Of a stretch of DNA of 64,000 nt, positions 9,127 through 18,246 are shown piece by piece. This DNA is from Tissierellia bacterium (GTDB taxonomy: Bacteria > Bacillota > Clostridia > Tissierellales > Tissierellaceae), in assembly GCA_012735245.1 (NCBI GenBank), contig JAAYHU010000137.1, positions 37,928-101,927 of the forward strand, in the 5' to 3' direction. Under the pieces are notes generated by a model. It did no database searches. It was not told the DNA's origin and saw nothing but the letters and a program-made list of their open reading frames with translations. The position numbers and the translations under genes were made by a program. Position 1 is the first letter of the stretch. Each line of letters starts with the position of its first letter.

Positions 9127-10995
9127 ATGAAACTTAATTTAGGAAAGATATATGAAAAAAGTATGGATAAGGAAGTGCGAAAGGCCTTAGGCCAGTATTA
9201 TACGCCGGAATTTATTATAAAATATATCGTAGAGAAAACCTTAGCCAATATTGATGTCTTAGATAAGCCTTTTTTAAAAATAATAGATATTTCCTGTGGA
9301 GCAGGCTATTTTTTACTAGCTGCCTATGATACTCTTAAGGAAAAATTTTTAGAAGAAATCCATAATCTAAAAAATATGTATGGGGAAGAAGTTTATACCT
9401 TAGAAAAAGATGGAAAGAGAATAAAGGTCCTAGGTAAAGACTATTGGGTAGAAGAAAACATCCATTATCACATAATTAAGAACTGTATCTATGGGGCTGA
9501 TAAGGATAGTTTAGCTGTAGAAATAACCAAGGCCATGTTATTATCAAAAGGTGAAAAAGCTGATGTAGATGATTTAAATATAATTAACTGTGATAGCCTA
9601 ATTAGGTGGGAAAATAAAACAGATTATGAAAATCATGAAGAGCTTTTAGTAAAGTTTTGGTCTAACAAGTTTGATGTGGTAGTAGGTAATCCTCCCTATA
9701 TTGGCCATAAGCAATTGAATATGGATTACAAAAAGTGGTTATTAGAAGAATACGAGGATGTGTTTAAAGACAAATCGGATATATCCTATTGTTTTTTTAA
9801 AAGAATATTAGAGATATTAAGTCCTAGGGGTGTAGCTGGCATAATTACATCTAGATATTTTATGGAAAGTCCAACAGGAACCCAGTTAAGGGGATACCTA
9901 AGGGACAATGCAAGGATTTTAGAGATAGTTGATTTTTATGGTGCTGAAATATTTAAGGATGTTGGAGTGGCAACAGCCATATATATTTTCACAAAAGAAA
10001 GGTTAATGAATAACGAAATCCAAGTAAAAAAACTAGTAGATGATAATTATAAATTTTCAAATACAGATGATTTAAAGGAACTATTGGGAACAGATTTGTT
10101 TGAAGGATTCACAATAAGACAAAACAGCTTAAGCCTAGCTAGGTGGGTATTGGTATCTAAAGAAAAACTCAATATTTATAATAAAATAGAAAGAAAAGCT
10201 CAGTATAGCTTAAGGGATGTAGCCTTAAGCTTTCAAGGTATTATTACTGGTTGCGATAAGGCATTTGTATTATCAAAAAAAGATATATCTGAATACAATG
10301 TAGAAGGGGAAATAACTAAAAATTGGATTAAAAATAGTGATATAGAAAAATTTACAGTTAAGGATTCAAATCTATTTTTGATATATGCTGATTCTATTGA
10401 AAATGAAAGGGATTACCCTAATAGTATTAAATATATTGAAAGGTATAGAAATAGACTGGAAAATAGAAGGGAATGTAAAAAAGGTATAAGAAAGTGGTAT
10501 CATCTCCAATGGGGAAGGGATAGCAGGCTTTTCGAGAATCCTAAAATAATTTTTCCCTTTAAATCCAGTGAAAACAGGTTTGCCCTGGACTTAAATAAAA
10601 GCTATTTCAGTGCAGATATTTATGCCCTTATCATAAAAGACGAATTTAAGGACAAAATTACCTTAGAGTATTTATTGGGATTACTGAATTCAAATCTTTA
10701 TGAATTCTATTTTAAACTATTTGGCAAAAAAATGGGAAGAGGCATGTATGATTACTATCCCAATTCAATTTTAGATTTAAAGATAATTACGGGTGACATT
10801 ACAGATGAAATCACTGACAAGGTGCGAAAAATTTTAAGCTTAGCAAAGAAGAAAAACCAGGTTGAAAATGATTTAGCAAAAAAAGTAATGCTCCTTAGGC
10901 ATGATATAGATGAAATCTTAAACTCATATTTTAATTTAACTAAAAAGGAAATAGAAATTATAAATAGCATGGTTAATCCACCTAAGGTTTTGTAA
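9127..10995 (+). CDS. Solitary N6-adenine DNA methyltransferase, Eco57I/TaqI-like, CamA-like
   Basis: KALGQYYTPEFIIKYIV, DISCGAGYFL, NPPYIGHK catalytic motif, C-terminal TaqI_C-like specificity region SFQGIITGCDKAFVLSK ... LENRRECKKGIRKWYHLQWGR. Confidence 0.9.
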   Translation: MKLNLGKIYEKSMDKEVRKALGQYYTPEFIIKYIVEKTLANIDVLDKPFLKIIDISCGAGYFLLAAYDTLKEKFLEEIHNLKNMYGEEVYTLEKDGKRIKVLGKDYWVEENIHYHIIKNCIYGADKDSLAVEITKAMLLSKGEKADVDDLNIINCDSLIRWENKTDYENHEELLVKFWSNKFDVVVGNPPYIGHKQLNMDYKKWLLEEYEDVFKDKSDISYCFFKRILEILSPRGVAGIITSRYFMESPTGTQLRGYLRDNARILEIVDFYGAEIFKDVGVATAIYIFTKERLMNNEIQVKKLVDDNYKFSNTDDLKELLGTDLFEGFTIRQNSLSLARWVLVSKEKLNIYNKIERKAQYSLRDVALSFQGIITGCDKAFVLSKKDISEYNVEGEITKNWIKNSDIEKFTVKDSNLFLIYADSIENERDYPNSIKYIERYRNRLENRRECKKGIRKWYHLQWGRDSRLFENPKIIFPFKSSENRFALDLNKSYFSADIYALIIKDEFKDKITLEYLLGLLNSNLYEFYFKLFGKKMGRGMYDYYPNSILDLKIITGDITDEITDKVRKILSLAKKKNQVENDLAKKVMLLRHDIDEILNSYFNLTKKEIEIINSMVNPPKVL

Positions 10996-11082
10996 CCTTT
11001 TTGTAATCTTTTATTGCAATAAATAGTTAAATATAATAGAATATATATAAGTATTTTTATAAAACTCAAGGGAGTGTTTAAA

Positions 11083-12117
11083 TTGCAAACAACAAAGCAC
11101 AAAATACCTATGGCCATAGTAGGTATTTGTATTATTGGATTAATTGGGTTTAAGGACACTGGAGTATTCGTAAAGGATTATCTTAGTATAAAAGATGATG
11201 AGACTGAAATCCTGTTTAATAAGGAAGAGCAAGTAAAGGTAATAAAAGAGACAGATAGGAGTTTTATTATAGAAAAAGATGGGAGCAGGTATGAAATTCC
11301 CTTGGATGTTATGATCAGAAAAGATAGGATAACTCAGAAATATAAGGTACTTGAGGGTACATCAATATTAGACAAACCCCTAGGTAATCCCATTAGATTT
11401 TTAAACAGAGACGAGATTGTACAAGCATTAGAATTCAGTGGAGATTATGGATATTTTACTACTGAAGAGGGCACAAAAGGTTATATACTATTATCCCACT
11501 TAGAAGCAATAGTGGAGGACAATATTTCATATGGAATTTCTAAAGTTGACAAGATTTTAGTAGAAAATAATACATATTATACCTTAGTTAAGGGTGAAGT
11601 TGTTGCTATTAAGGATTTTAAAGAAGATACCTTTATAGTAGTAGATGAAAATAACAATGAATTTGGAGTAAATAAGGATTATATAGAACTTAAAAGGATT
11701 AGAGATACGGTCAATAGAAGCAATGTGTCTAGAAGGGCTTCTAATATAACAAAAGTAATAGAAGCAGCTTATAATGCCTTAGGGAAACCATATGTCTATG
11801 GCGGTACTGGAGCAAAGGGCTATGATTGTTCGGGCCTTACTTATTCCATATATTTAAATACTCTGAACATAAAATTAAATAGATCATCTAGGGCACAGGC
11901 ATCTAATGGGGTTGCAGTTAACAGACAAGACCTGATTCCAGGAGATTTAGTTTTTTTCAGGACCAGTGGAAAAAACATAGGCCATGTAGGTATATATATT
12001 GGCGATGGAAAGATGATACATGCTTCCTCTGGTAGAAAAAAGGTGATTATTTCCTCCTTAGATGAGTCTTATTATAGAACAAGGTATGTCACTGCAAGAA
12101 GAATAATAAATGATTAA
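11083..12117 (+). CDS. SH3-domain / NlpC-P60 (C40) cell-wall peptidase
   Basis: GKPYVYGGTGAKGYDCSGLTYSIY...IPGDLVFFRTSGKNIGHVGIYIGDGKMIHAS; N-terminal membrane anchor; likely TTG start at 11083 after AAGGGAG. Confidence 0.9.
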   Translation: MQTTKHKIPMAIVGICIIGLIGFKDTGVFVKDYLSIKDDETEILFNKEEQVKVIKETDRSFIIEKDGSRYEIPLDVMIRKDRITQKYKVLEGTSILDKPLGNPIRFLNRDEIVQALEFSGDYGYFTTEEGTKGYILLSHLEAIVEDNISYGISKVDKILVENNTYYTLVKGEVVAIKDFKEDTFIVVDENNNEFGVNKDYIELKRIRDTVNRSNVSRRASNITKVIEAAYNALGKPYVYGGTGAKGYDCSGLTYSIYLNTLNIKLNRSSRAQASNGVAVNRQDLIPGDLVFFRTSGKNIGHVGIYIGDGKMIHASSGRKKVIISSLDESYYRTRYVTARRIIND

Positions 12118-12147
12118 AACCACTGATTTTAGTCAGTGGTTTTCTTG
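12115..12147 (+). terminator. Terminator after NlpC/P60 gene
   Basis: AAAACCACTGATTTTAGTCAGTGGTTTTCTTG. Confidence 0.8.
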
Positions 12148-12179
12148 TGTTCAATTTTTCCACTTTTACCTTGCTTTTC

Positions 12180-12207
12180 TTGAATAATAATAAAAATATG
12201 TTATAAT
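12180..12207 (+). promoter_or_regulatory. Sigma-A-type promoter of folD
   Basis: TTGAAT, 16 bp, TATAAT. Confidence 0.5.
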
Positions 12208-12261
12208 TTGAGTAGTCAATACAAATATTTATGTAGATAATATAGGAAAGAGGTGTTATTA

Positions 12262-13107
12262 ATGGCAGAGATTTTAAAGGGCAAAGTTGTTGCTGACAAA
12301 ATAAAGGAAAAGATGAAAAAAGACATTGAAGAGCTGAAAAAAAATGGCAAAACTCCTACTTTAGGTATTGTTAGGCTTGGAGATAATCCAGATGATATTT
12401 CCTATGAAAGAAGCATAATTAAGAACTGTGAAAGGATAGGCATTGAAGCAAAGGTATTTGAAAGAGATATAAATATGACTACAGAGGAATTAGTTTCTTT
12501 AATGGAAGAGTTAAATAATGATAACACAATATCAGGTGTCTTAGTCTTTAGACCCCTACCTAAACACATAGATGAAGGCAAGGTAAGAGAAGCCCTTTCC
12601 CCAAGTAAAGATGTGGACTGTATGCATCCAATGAATTTAGCTAGAATATTTGAAGGTGACTTATCAGGCTTTGCTCCATGTACTCCAAAGGCTGCTATGG
12701 AAATACTATTAGACTATGGTATAGACTTAGAAGGTAAGAATGTAGTTATTGTAAATAGGTCAATGGTTTTAGGCAAACCTCTTGCTATGATGATGCTTAA
12801 GCAAAATGCAACTGTCACAATATGTCATTCAAGAACTAAGGATTTACCTGAAATAACTAAAAAAGCTGATGTAGTAGTAACAGCCTTAGGAAAAGCTAAA
12901 TTCTTTGATGAAAAATACTTTAATGAAAATTCTATTTGCATTGATGTAGGAATTAGTTTAGATGAGGAAGGAAATTTAAGTGGAGATATTGATTTTGAAA
13001 AAGTGTCTGAATTAGTATCCAAGATTACTCCAGTTCCAGGAGGAGTAGGTTCTGTAACTACATCCATACTATTATCCCACGTAGTAGAGGCATGTAAGAG
13101 AATGTAA
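12262..13107 (+). CDS. folD: Methylenetetrahydrofolate dehydrogenase/cyclohydrolase FolD (variant active site)
   Basis: [10 protein letters not shown]...[13 protein letters not shown]...[41 protein letters not shown]...[23 protein letters not shown]. Confidence 0.93.
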   Translation: MAEILKGKVVADKIKEKMKKDIEELKKNGKTPTLGIVRLGDNPDDISYERSIIKNCERIGIEAKVFERDINMTTEELVSLMEELNNDNTISGVLVFRPLPKHIDEGKVREALSPSKDVDCMHPMNLARIFEGDLSGFAPCTPKAAMEILLDYGIDLEGKNVVIVNRSMVLGKPLAMMMLKQNATVTICHSRTKDLPEITKKADVVVTALGKAKFFDEKYFNENSICIDVGISLDEEGNLSGDIDFEKVSELVSKITPVPGGVGSVTTSILLSHVVEACKRM

Positions 13108-13136
13108 AGAGTCTTTTTTAAGACTCTTTTTTTCAT
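13106..13136 (+). terminator. Terminator after folD
   Basis: AAAGAGTCTTTTTTAAGACTCTTTTTTTC. Confidence 0.8.
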
Positions 13137-13164
13137 TTATCAACAAAACTAGTCAATATTCTTT

Positions 13165-13193
13165 GAAGGAGATTTCATATATTTATAGAATAT
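13165..13193 (+). promoter_or_regulatory. Sigma-H-like promoter of the spoIIA operon
   Basis: GAAGGAGAT, 11 bp, ATAGAATAT matches sigma-H consensus RnAGGAwWW-N11-12-RnnGAATww except one position. Confidence 0.6.
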
Positions 13194-13225
13194 ATACTTA
13201 TGATAAATTATGGGGAGGGGATATT

Positions 13226-13561
13226 TTGTATATATCAGTTGAAAAACATAAGGACAACCTGTTAATCCAGTTTAAAGGGGAGTTAGACCACCATAGCTCT
13301 GAAATAGTTAGACAAAAAATAGATCAACAATATCTTGACCAAAGAATTAGAAATATTATATTAGATTTAAGAGGATTAACCTTTATGGATAGTTCAGGAA
13401 TTGGACTTATAATGGGTAGATATAAAAATTGTCTAGAGAAAAAAGGGAAACTGTCTATAGTTAATGACAATCCACAAGTAGATAAGATGCTTAAAATGTC
13501 TGGATTACTCAAGATAATAAATGTATATCCAACAATTGAATCAGCAATTGAAAATATATAA
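13226..13561 (+). CDS. spoIIAA: Anti-sigma F factor antagonist SpoIIAA
   Basis: STAS domain with [23 protein letters not shown] start with GGGGAGGGG RBS. Confidence 0.95.
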   Translation: MYISVEKHKDNLLIQFKGELDHHSSEIVRQKIDQQYLDQRIRNIILDLRGLTFMDSSGIGLIMGRYKNCLEKKGKLSIVNDNPQVDKMLKMSGLLKIINVYPTIESAIENI

Positions 13562-13575
13562 AGGAGATGAATACC

Positions 13576-14013
13576 ATGGAAAAAAATTATATGAAATTGG
13601 AATTCTTGAGCAAATCTAGTAATGAATCTTTTGCAAGAGTAGTAGTTGCGGCATTTGCATCACAGTTAGATCCAACCTTAGAAGAATTATCTGACATAAA
13701 GACTGCAGTTTCAGAAGCAGTTACCAATGCCATCATTCATGGTTATGAATATGGGGAAGGGATAATAATACTAGAGGCTAAGATAATAGATGATGAAATA
13801 GAAATACTAGTGGAAGATAAGGGGATGGGGATTGCGGATATAGAAAAGGCAATGGAGCCCTTTTACACGTCTAAACCTAATTTGGAAAGATCTGGAATGG
13901 GGTTTACCGTTATGGAGACCTTTATGGATAGCCTTGAGGTAGAGAGCAAAAAAGGTGAAGGTACAAAGGTTAGGATGAGGAAAAAATTCAAAAGCCTCTC
14001 ATCTAAGGAGTAG
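13576..14013 (+). CDS. spoIIAB: Anti-sigma F factor SpoIIAB
   Basis: GHKL kinase: [12 protein letters not shown]...[40 protein letters not shown]. Confidence 0.96.
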   Translation: MEKNYMKLEFLSKSSNESFARVVVAAFASQLDPTLEELSDIKTAVSEAVTNAIIHGYEYGEGIIILEAKIIDDEIEILVEDKGMGIADIEKAMEPFYTSKPNLERSGMGFTVMETFMDSLEVESKKGEGTKVRMRKKFKSLSSKE

Positions 14014-14018
14014 ATAAT

Positions 14019-14777
14019 ATGGGTTCCAGTGCAGAGAAAAAAAACCTTTTATCCCACGAGGAGACCATTGAACTTATTAAAAGGGCGCAAAAGGGAGATA
14101 TGGAAGCAAAGGATATATTGGTATCATATAACTTGGGACTTATTAGGTCAGTACTTAAAGGCTTTGCTAATAGGGGATACGAAATTGAGGATCTATTTCA
14201 AATAGGGAGCATAGGATTACTTAAGGCCATTGATAAATTTGACCTGTCTTATGATGTAAAGTTTTCTACCTATGCAGTACCGATGATAGTTGGAGAAATA
14301 AAAAGATTTCTAAGGGATGATGGCTTATTAAAGGTAAGCAGGTCCCTGAAACATACAGCTGCTAAGGCTAAGGGGGCAGAAGAAAGGCTATTTCATGAGC
14401 TTGGGAGAGAACCTACAATACAAGAAATATCAGCGGATATAGGCGTAGATAAGGAAGAAGTAGTAATGGCTTTAGAAGCCTCCTACCACCCTGAATACTT
14501 ATATGATGTAGTACATCAAAACGATAGCAATCCTTTATACTTGATAGATAAAATAAGCCTTGATGCTAAAGACGAGGGAGATGTTATAGACAATATAGTT
14601 CTAAAGGAAATGTTATCAAAGTTAAAACCTAGGGACAGGCAAGTAATTATTTTAAGGTATTTTAAAGGCAAGACCCAAACTGAGGTAGCAAAGCAGCTGG
14701 GCATTTCTCAGGTCCAAGTGTCTAGAATAGAAAAGAAAATTATAGAAGAAATGAGGAAAAATTTGACAAAGGCATAA
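14019..14777 (+). CDS. sigF: RNA polymerase sporulation sigma factor SigF
   Basis: DLFQIGSIGLLKAIDKFDLSYDVKFSTYAVPMIVGEIKRFLRDDG; adjacent to spoIIAB. Confidence 0.96.
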   Translation: MGSSAEKKNLLSHEETIELIKRAQKGDMEAKDILVSYNLGLIRSVLKGFANRGYEIEDLFQIGSIGLLKAIDKFDLSYDVKFSTYAVPMIVGEIKRFLRDDGLLKVSRSLKHTAAKAKGAEERLFHELGREPTIQEISADIGVDKEEVVMALEASYHPEYLYDVVHQNDSNPLYLIDKISLDAKDEGDVIDNIVLKEMLSKLKPRDRQVIILRYFKGKTQTEVAKQLGISQVQVSRIEKKIIEEMRKNLTKA

Positions 14778-14795
14778 TATATGCCTTTTTTTGTA
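14766..14795 (+). terminator. Terminator overlapping the sigF end
   Basis: AAAGGCATAATATATGCCTTTTTTTG. Confidence 0.75.
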
Positions 14796-14820
14796 TGAAT
14801 TGAAACAAATTGTAGATAAT
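14793..14820 (+). promoter_or_regulatory. Candidate forespore (sigma-F/G) promoter of the spoVA operon
   Basis: GTATG-N14-GTAGATAAT resembles GYATR...GGnnAnAAT with one mismatch. Confidence 0.4.
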
Positions 14821-14839
14821 ATTTTTATGAGGTGGTTAT

Positions 14840-15004
14840 ATGAAACTTAAACATAGTCACAAAAAGATAATTATTCTGTTATCAGCTGTATTAATGATAT
14901 TAACTGGATTCTTATGGTATAAAGAACAAAGTATCAATAAAGCAGCCCCTACTAGGGCAAAATTTGTAAAAATAATGGGGAATTGGTGTAATAGAAATGG
15001 CTAA
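14840..15004 (+). CDS. 54-aa small membrane-anchored protein, translationally coupled to spoVAA (not in ORF track)
   Basis: ATG with GAGGTGG RBS; MKLKHSHKKIIILLSAVLMILTGFLWYKEQSINKAAPTRAKFVKIMGNWCNRNG; stop overlaps the spoVAA start by 8 nt. Confidence 0.65.
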   Translation: MKLKHSHKKIIILLSAVLMILTGFLWYKEQSINKAAPTRAKFVKIMGNWCNRNG

Positions 15005-15620
15005 GGAAAAGGTATATCTTTTGATAAATAGTAAGGCCACTGTAAGTCCAGATAAATTAGTATATTTAAAGGATATAGGGGAAGTATATTGTACAAATGA
15101 AAATTTAAAAAGGGATATTGAAAATATAAGGGTTGGAGAAAAGCACAATAAAGAAGACTGGGGCTATATGAATGCCATAGAAATAAGTAGGAAGGTTTTA
15201 AACAAATATCCTAATATAGACCTGGAGCTAATTGGAGAAACAGAAGTTTTAATAGAATATAAGTCAAAGGAAGAAAAAAAGCCTCTTTGGGAATTCATTA
15301 AAGTGGCTTTTGTCTGTGCAGTCCTTTTTTTCGGAGCAGGTTTAGCCATTATCAATTTTCACGAGGATGTAAATACTAGTAAAACTATGAAGGAACTATA
15401 TTACACCTTTACAGGGGAGAAAAAAGACAATCCTCTGCTTTTAGTCATTCCATATTCTCTAGGCATTGGTGTTGGCGTTATGACCTTTTTTACTAGAGTA
15501 CTGAGCCCTAGCCAAAGAAGGAGAAAGGAACCTGGACCTATGGAAATAGAATTATATTTATATGACAAAGATATGGAAGAAAGCATATTAAACGATACTA
15601 AAAATAAAAAGGGGTTTTAA
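14997..15620 (+). CDS. spoVAA: Stage V sporulation protein AA
   Basis: SpoVAA-like sequence in spoVA gene order, directly downstream of sigF. Confidence 0.85.
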   Translation: MAKEKVYLLINSKATVSPDKLVYLKDIGEVYCTNENLKRDIENIRVGEKHNKEDWGYMNAIEISRKVLNKYPNIDLELIGETEVLIEYKSKEEKKPLWEFIKVAFVCAVLFFGAGLAIINFHEDVNTSKTMKELYYTFTGEKKDNPLLLVIPYSLGIGVGVMTFFTRVLSPSQRRRKEPGPMEIELYLYDKDMEESILNDTKNKKGF

Positions 15621-15624
15621 AAAT

Positions 15625-16038
15625 ATGATGAACTATTTGGCATTAATATTAATTGCCTTTGGTGGTGGCGTTACGGTGGGGACTGCAACATCTGCCTTTA
15701 TCTCAATACTTCAAATAGTACCTAGACTTACTCAAATTACCAATACTAGAGAAAAAATTAATCTCTATCAATTTACAATAGTAATTTCATTTATCTTATC
15801 TATATTAGTTTACTTTGGAGATTTTTCCTTACATCTTCCCCAAATACTTACTGTGCCAATTGGGCTTATATGTGGCATATTTGTTGGCCTATTTTCCTCT
15901 GCCTTGGCAGAGGTCTTAAATGTGATACCGGTTTTATCAAAAAAACTAAAAGTAAAAGACAGCCTAAAGCTTATTATATGGTCCCTTATGGGTGGGAAAG
16001 TTGCAGGAGCTTTGATCTATTGGTTATTACTTAATTAA
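15625..16038 (+). CDS. spoVAB: Stage V sporulation protein AB
   Basis: Hydrophobic 137 aa; ALILIAFGGGVTVGTATSAFISILQIVPRLTQIT; operon position. Confidence 0.88.
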   Translation: MMNYLALILIAFGGGVTVGTATSAFISILQIVPRLTQITNTREKINLYQFTIVISFILSILVYFGDFSLHLPQILTVPIGLICGIFVGLFSSALAEVLNVIPVLSKKLKVKDSLKLIIWSLMGGKVAGALIYWLLLN

Positions 16039-16050
16039 GGAGATGATCAT

Positions 16051-16500
16051 ATGGAAAATATGACTAATAAGGAATATCAGAAATATGCTGAAAAGAAGGT
16101 ACCTAAACCAACATATTTTAAAAATATGTTAATGGCATTTTTAGTAGGAGGGATAATATGTACCTTTGGTCAGTTTATTAGAAACCTGCTTTTTAAAAGT
16201 GGTTTAGATGAAAAAGCTGTAGCAGGGGGAACAGCCATAATCTTAGTATTTTTAGGCGCCTTGCTTACTGGACTTGGTGTTTATGATAAAATTGGGAAAA
16301 TAGGCGGTGCAGGAGCAGCTATACCAATAACAGGGTTTTCAAATGCCATAGTATCTCCAGCAATGGAACATAGAACTGAAGGTCTAATCTTTGGAGTTGC
16401 ATCTAAAATGTTTATAATAGCAGGACCGGTATTGGTATATGGAGTAACTAGTTCAGTTCTTGTAGGAATACTATATCTATTATTAACAAAGGGGAGGTAA
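16051..16500 (+). CDS. spoVAC: Stage V sporulation protein AC
   Basis: MAFLVGGIICTFGQFIRNLLF...GVYDKIGKIGGAGAAIPITGFSNAIVSPAMEHRTEGLIFGV. Confidence 0.96.
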   Translation: MENMTNKEYQKYAEKKVPKPTYFKNMLMAFLVGGIICTFGQFIRNLLFKSGLDEKAVAGGTAIILVFLGALLTGLGVYDKIGKIGGAGAAIPITGFSNAIVSPAMEHRTEGLIFGVASKMFIIAGPVLVYGVTSSVLVGILYLLLTKGR

Positions 16501-16502
16501 AT

Positions 16503-17522
16503 ATGGCATTAAAAAAACTCGGTTCACAAACAGTGAAATTTCATAATCCACCTTCCATAATAAGTACTTATACAATAGTTGGGCCTAAAGAGGGAGAAGG
16601 GCCTTTAAAAGATTATTTCGACTTTATTCTAGAAGATGATATGTGGGGGCAAGCATCCTTTGAAAAGGCAGAAGCCAAAATACAGGAAGAAACAATAAAG
16701 GCAGCCATAAATAATGGAAACTTGACTAATCAAGATATCGATTTTATATTATCAGGAGACCTATTAAATCAAATCGTATCTTCAACCTATACTGCAAGGC
16801 AGCTAAGCATTCCCTATTATGGTCTATACGGTGCTTGCTCCACTATGACTGAAAGCTTATCCTTAGGTGCCATGATAATAGACGGAGGCTTTGCAGATAA
16901 GGTAGTTTGTGCCACATCTAGTCATTTTTCTTCTGCAGAAAGACAATTTAGATTTCCTCTAGAATATGGTAGTCAGAGAAATTTCTCATCCCAATGGACT
17001 GTTACTGGGGCAGGAGCCACCATATTGTCCTCTACTGGAGATGGACCATATATAACTTATGCAACTACTGGCAAAATTGTAGATAAGGGAATTAAAGATG
17101 CTAGCAATATGGGGGCTGCCATGGCACCAGCTGCAGTTGACACTTTAATAACCCATTTTAAAGATACTGGATTTTCTCCATCAGATTATGACTTAATAAT
17201 ATCTGGAGACTTAGGGAAAATTGGAAAGTCAATAGTTTTAGATCTTCTAAAAAAAGAAGGGTATGACCTTTCAAATAACTTTACAGATTGTGGAGTGGAA
17301 ATATTTGATGGGGAAAAACAGGATACCCATGCTGGCGGTTCTGGTTGTGCTTGTGCAGCAGTAGTTTTCAATGGATACATTTATAAAGAAATGAAGAAAG
17401 GAAATCTAAAAAGAGTACTACTAATGGCAACTGGCGCACTTCACTCCACAATAATAAACCAACAAGGAGAATCTATACCAGGTATCGCCCATGCCATTAC
17501 CATAGACATTAATAAAGATTAG
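16503..17522 (+). CDS. spoVAD: Stage V sporulation protein AD
   Basis: Thiolase-like fold: GLYGACSTMTESLSLGAMIIDGGFADKV...HAGGSGCACAAVVFNGYIY...ALHSTIINQQGESIPGIAHAI. Confidence 0.96.
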   Translation: MALKKLGSQTVKFHNPPSIISTYTIVGPKEGEGPLKDYFDFILEDDMWGQASFEKAEAKIQEETIKAAINNGNLTNQDIDFILSGDLLNQIVSSTYTARQLSIPYYGLYGACSTMTESLSLGAMIIDGGFADKVVCATSSHFSSAERQFRFPLEYGSQRNFSSQWTVTGAGATILSSTGDGPYITYATTGKIVDKGIKDASNMGAAMAPAAVDTLITHFKDTGFSPSDYDLIISGDLGKIGKSIVLDLLKKEGYDLSNNFTDCGVEIFDGEKQDTHAGGSGCACAAVVFNGYIYKEMKKGNLKRVLLMATGALHSTIINQQGESIPGIAHAITIDINKD

Positions 17523-17532
17523 GAGTGATCTA

Positions 17533-17889
17533 ATGGAATATATAAGAGCTTTTATAGTAGGGGGATTGATTTGCGTAATAGGTCAAATAATTCTTGATAC
17601 TACAAAATTAACACCAGCCCATATTTTAGTAACCTTTCTTACAGCAGGGGTTATTTTAGGTGGCATTGGTCTATATGAGCCCTTAGTAAAATTTGCCGGG
17701 GCAGGGGCCACAGTGCCTATACTAGGCTTTGGCTATTCCCTTGCCCAAGGCGCAATAGAAGGGGCTAAATCAAATGGGGTCATAGGTGCCTTTACAGGAG
17801 GAATAACTGCTACAGCCGGAGGCATTGCTGCAGCAATAATCTTCGGCTATATAATGTCCCTAGTATTTAAACCAAAAACAAAAAACTAA
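17533..17889 (+). CDS. spoVAE: Stage V sporulation protein AE (AEb)
   Basis: AFIVGGLICVIGQIILDTTKLTPAHILV...FAGAGATVPILGFGYSLAQGAIEGA. Confidence 0.95.
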   Translation: MEYIRAFIVGGLICVIGQIILDTTKLTPAHILVTFLTAGVILGGIGLYEPLVKFAGAGATVPILGFGYSLAQGAIEGAKSNGVIGAFTGGITATAGGIAAAIIFGYIMSLVFKPKTKN

Positions 17890-17911
17890 GGAAAACTATA
17901 TAGAATATAAT

Positions 17912-17957
17912 GAATATCGGATAATAAGTATATATGCCTATATCCGATATTTTTTTG
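17912..17957 (+). terminator. Terminator of spoVA operon
   Basis: AATATCGGATA ... TATCCGATATTTTTTTG. Confidence 0.75.
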
Positions 17958-18246
17958 CTAAAATTATCTACATAAAAAAAAGTATGGTCAGTAGGCAAAA
18001 ACTACTTATAATATTTTGAGACAAACCTTTATATATTGGGAGCCTTAGGATGAAATAAAAAATGAAAAGGTAATCAAACATTCAAGTGAGAGACTAAAAG
18101 TAAGTTATGCCCATATATACCATATATGATAATTGATAATTTGGTTGTTTTGAAGATGTTGATTATTATGCAATTAAAATGTGACTAAGTTTAACAAATA
18201 AGTAGATATGCTTTTCATTACTGAAGAAAAAGGGGTGGCAAGCTAC

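Noticed and set aside
9127-10995. Complete Type II/IIG restriction-modification locus
   Set aside because: No endonuclease domain motif recognised in the protein and no nuclease gene nearby; solitary MTase is more likely
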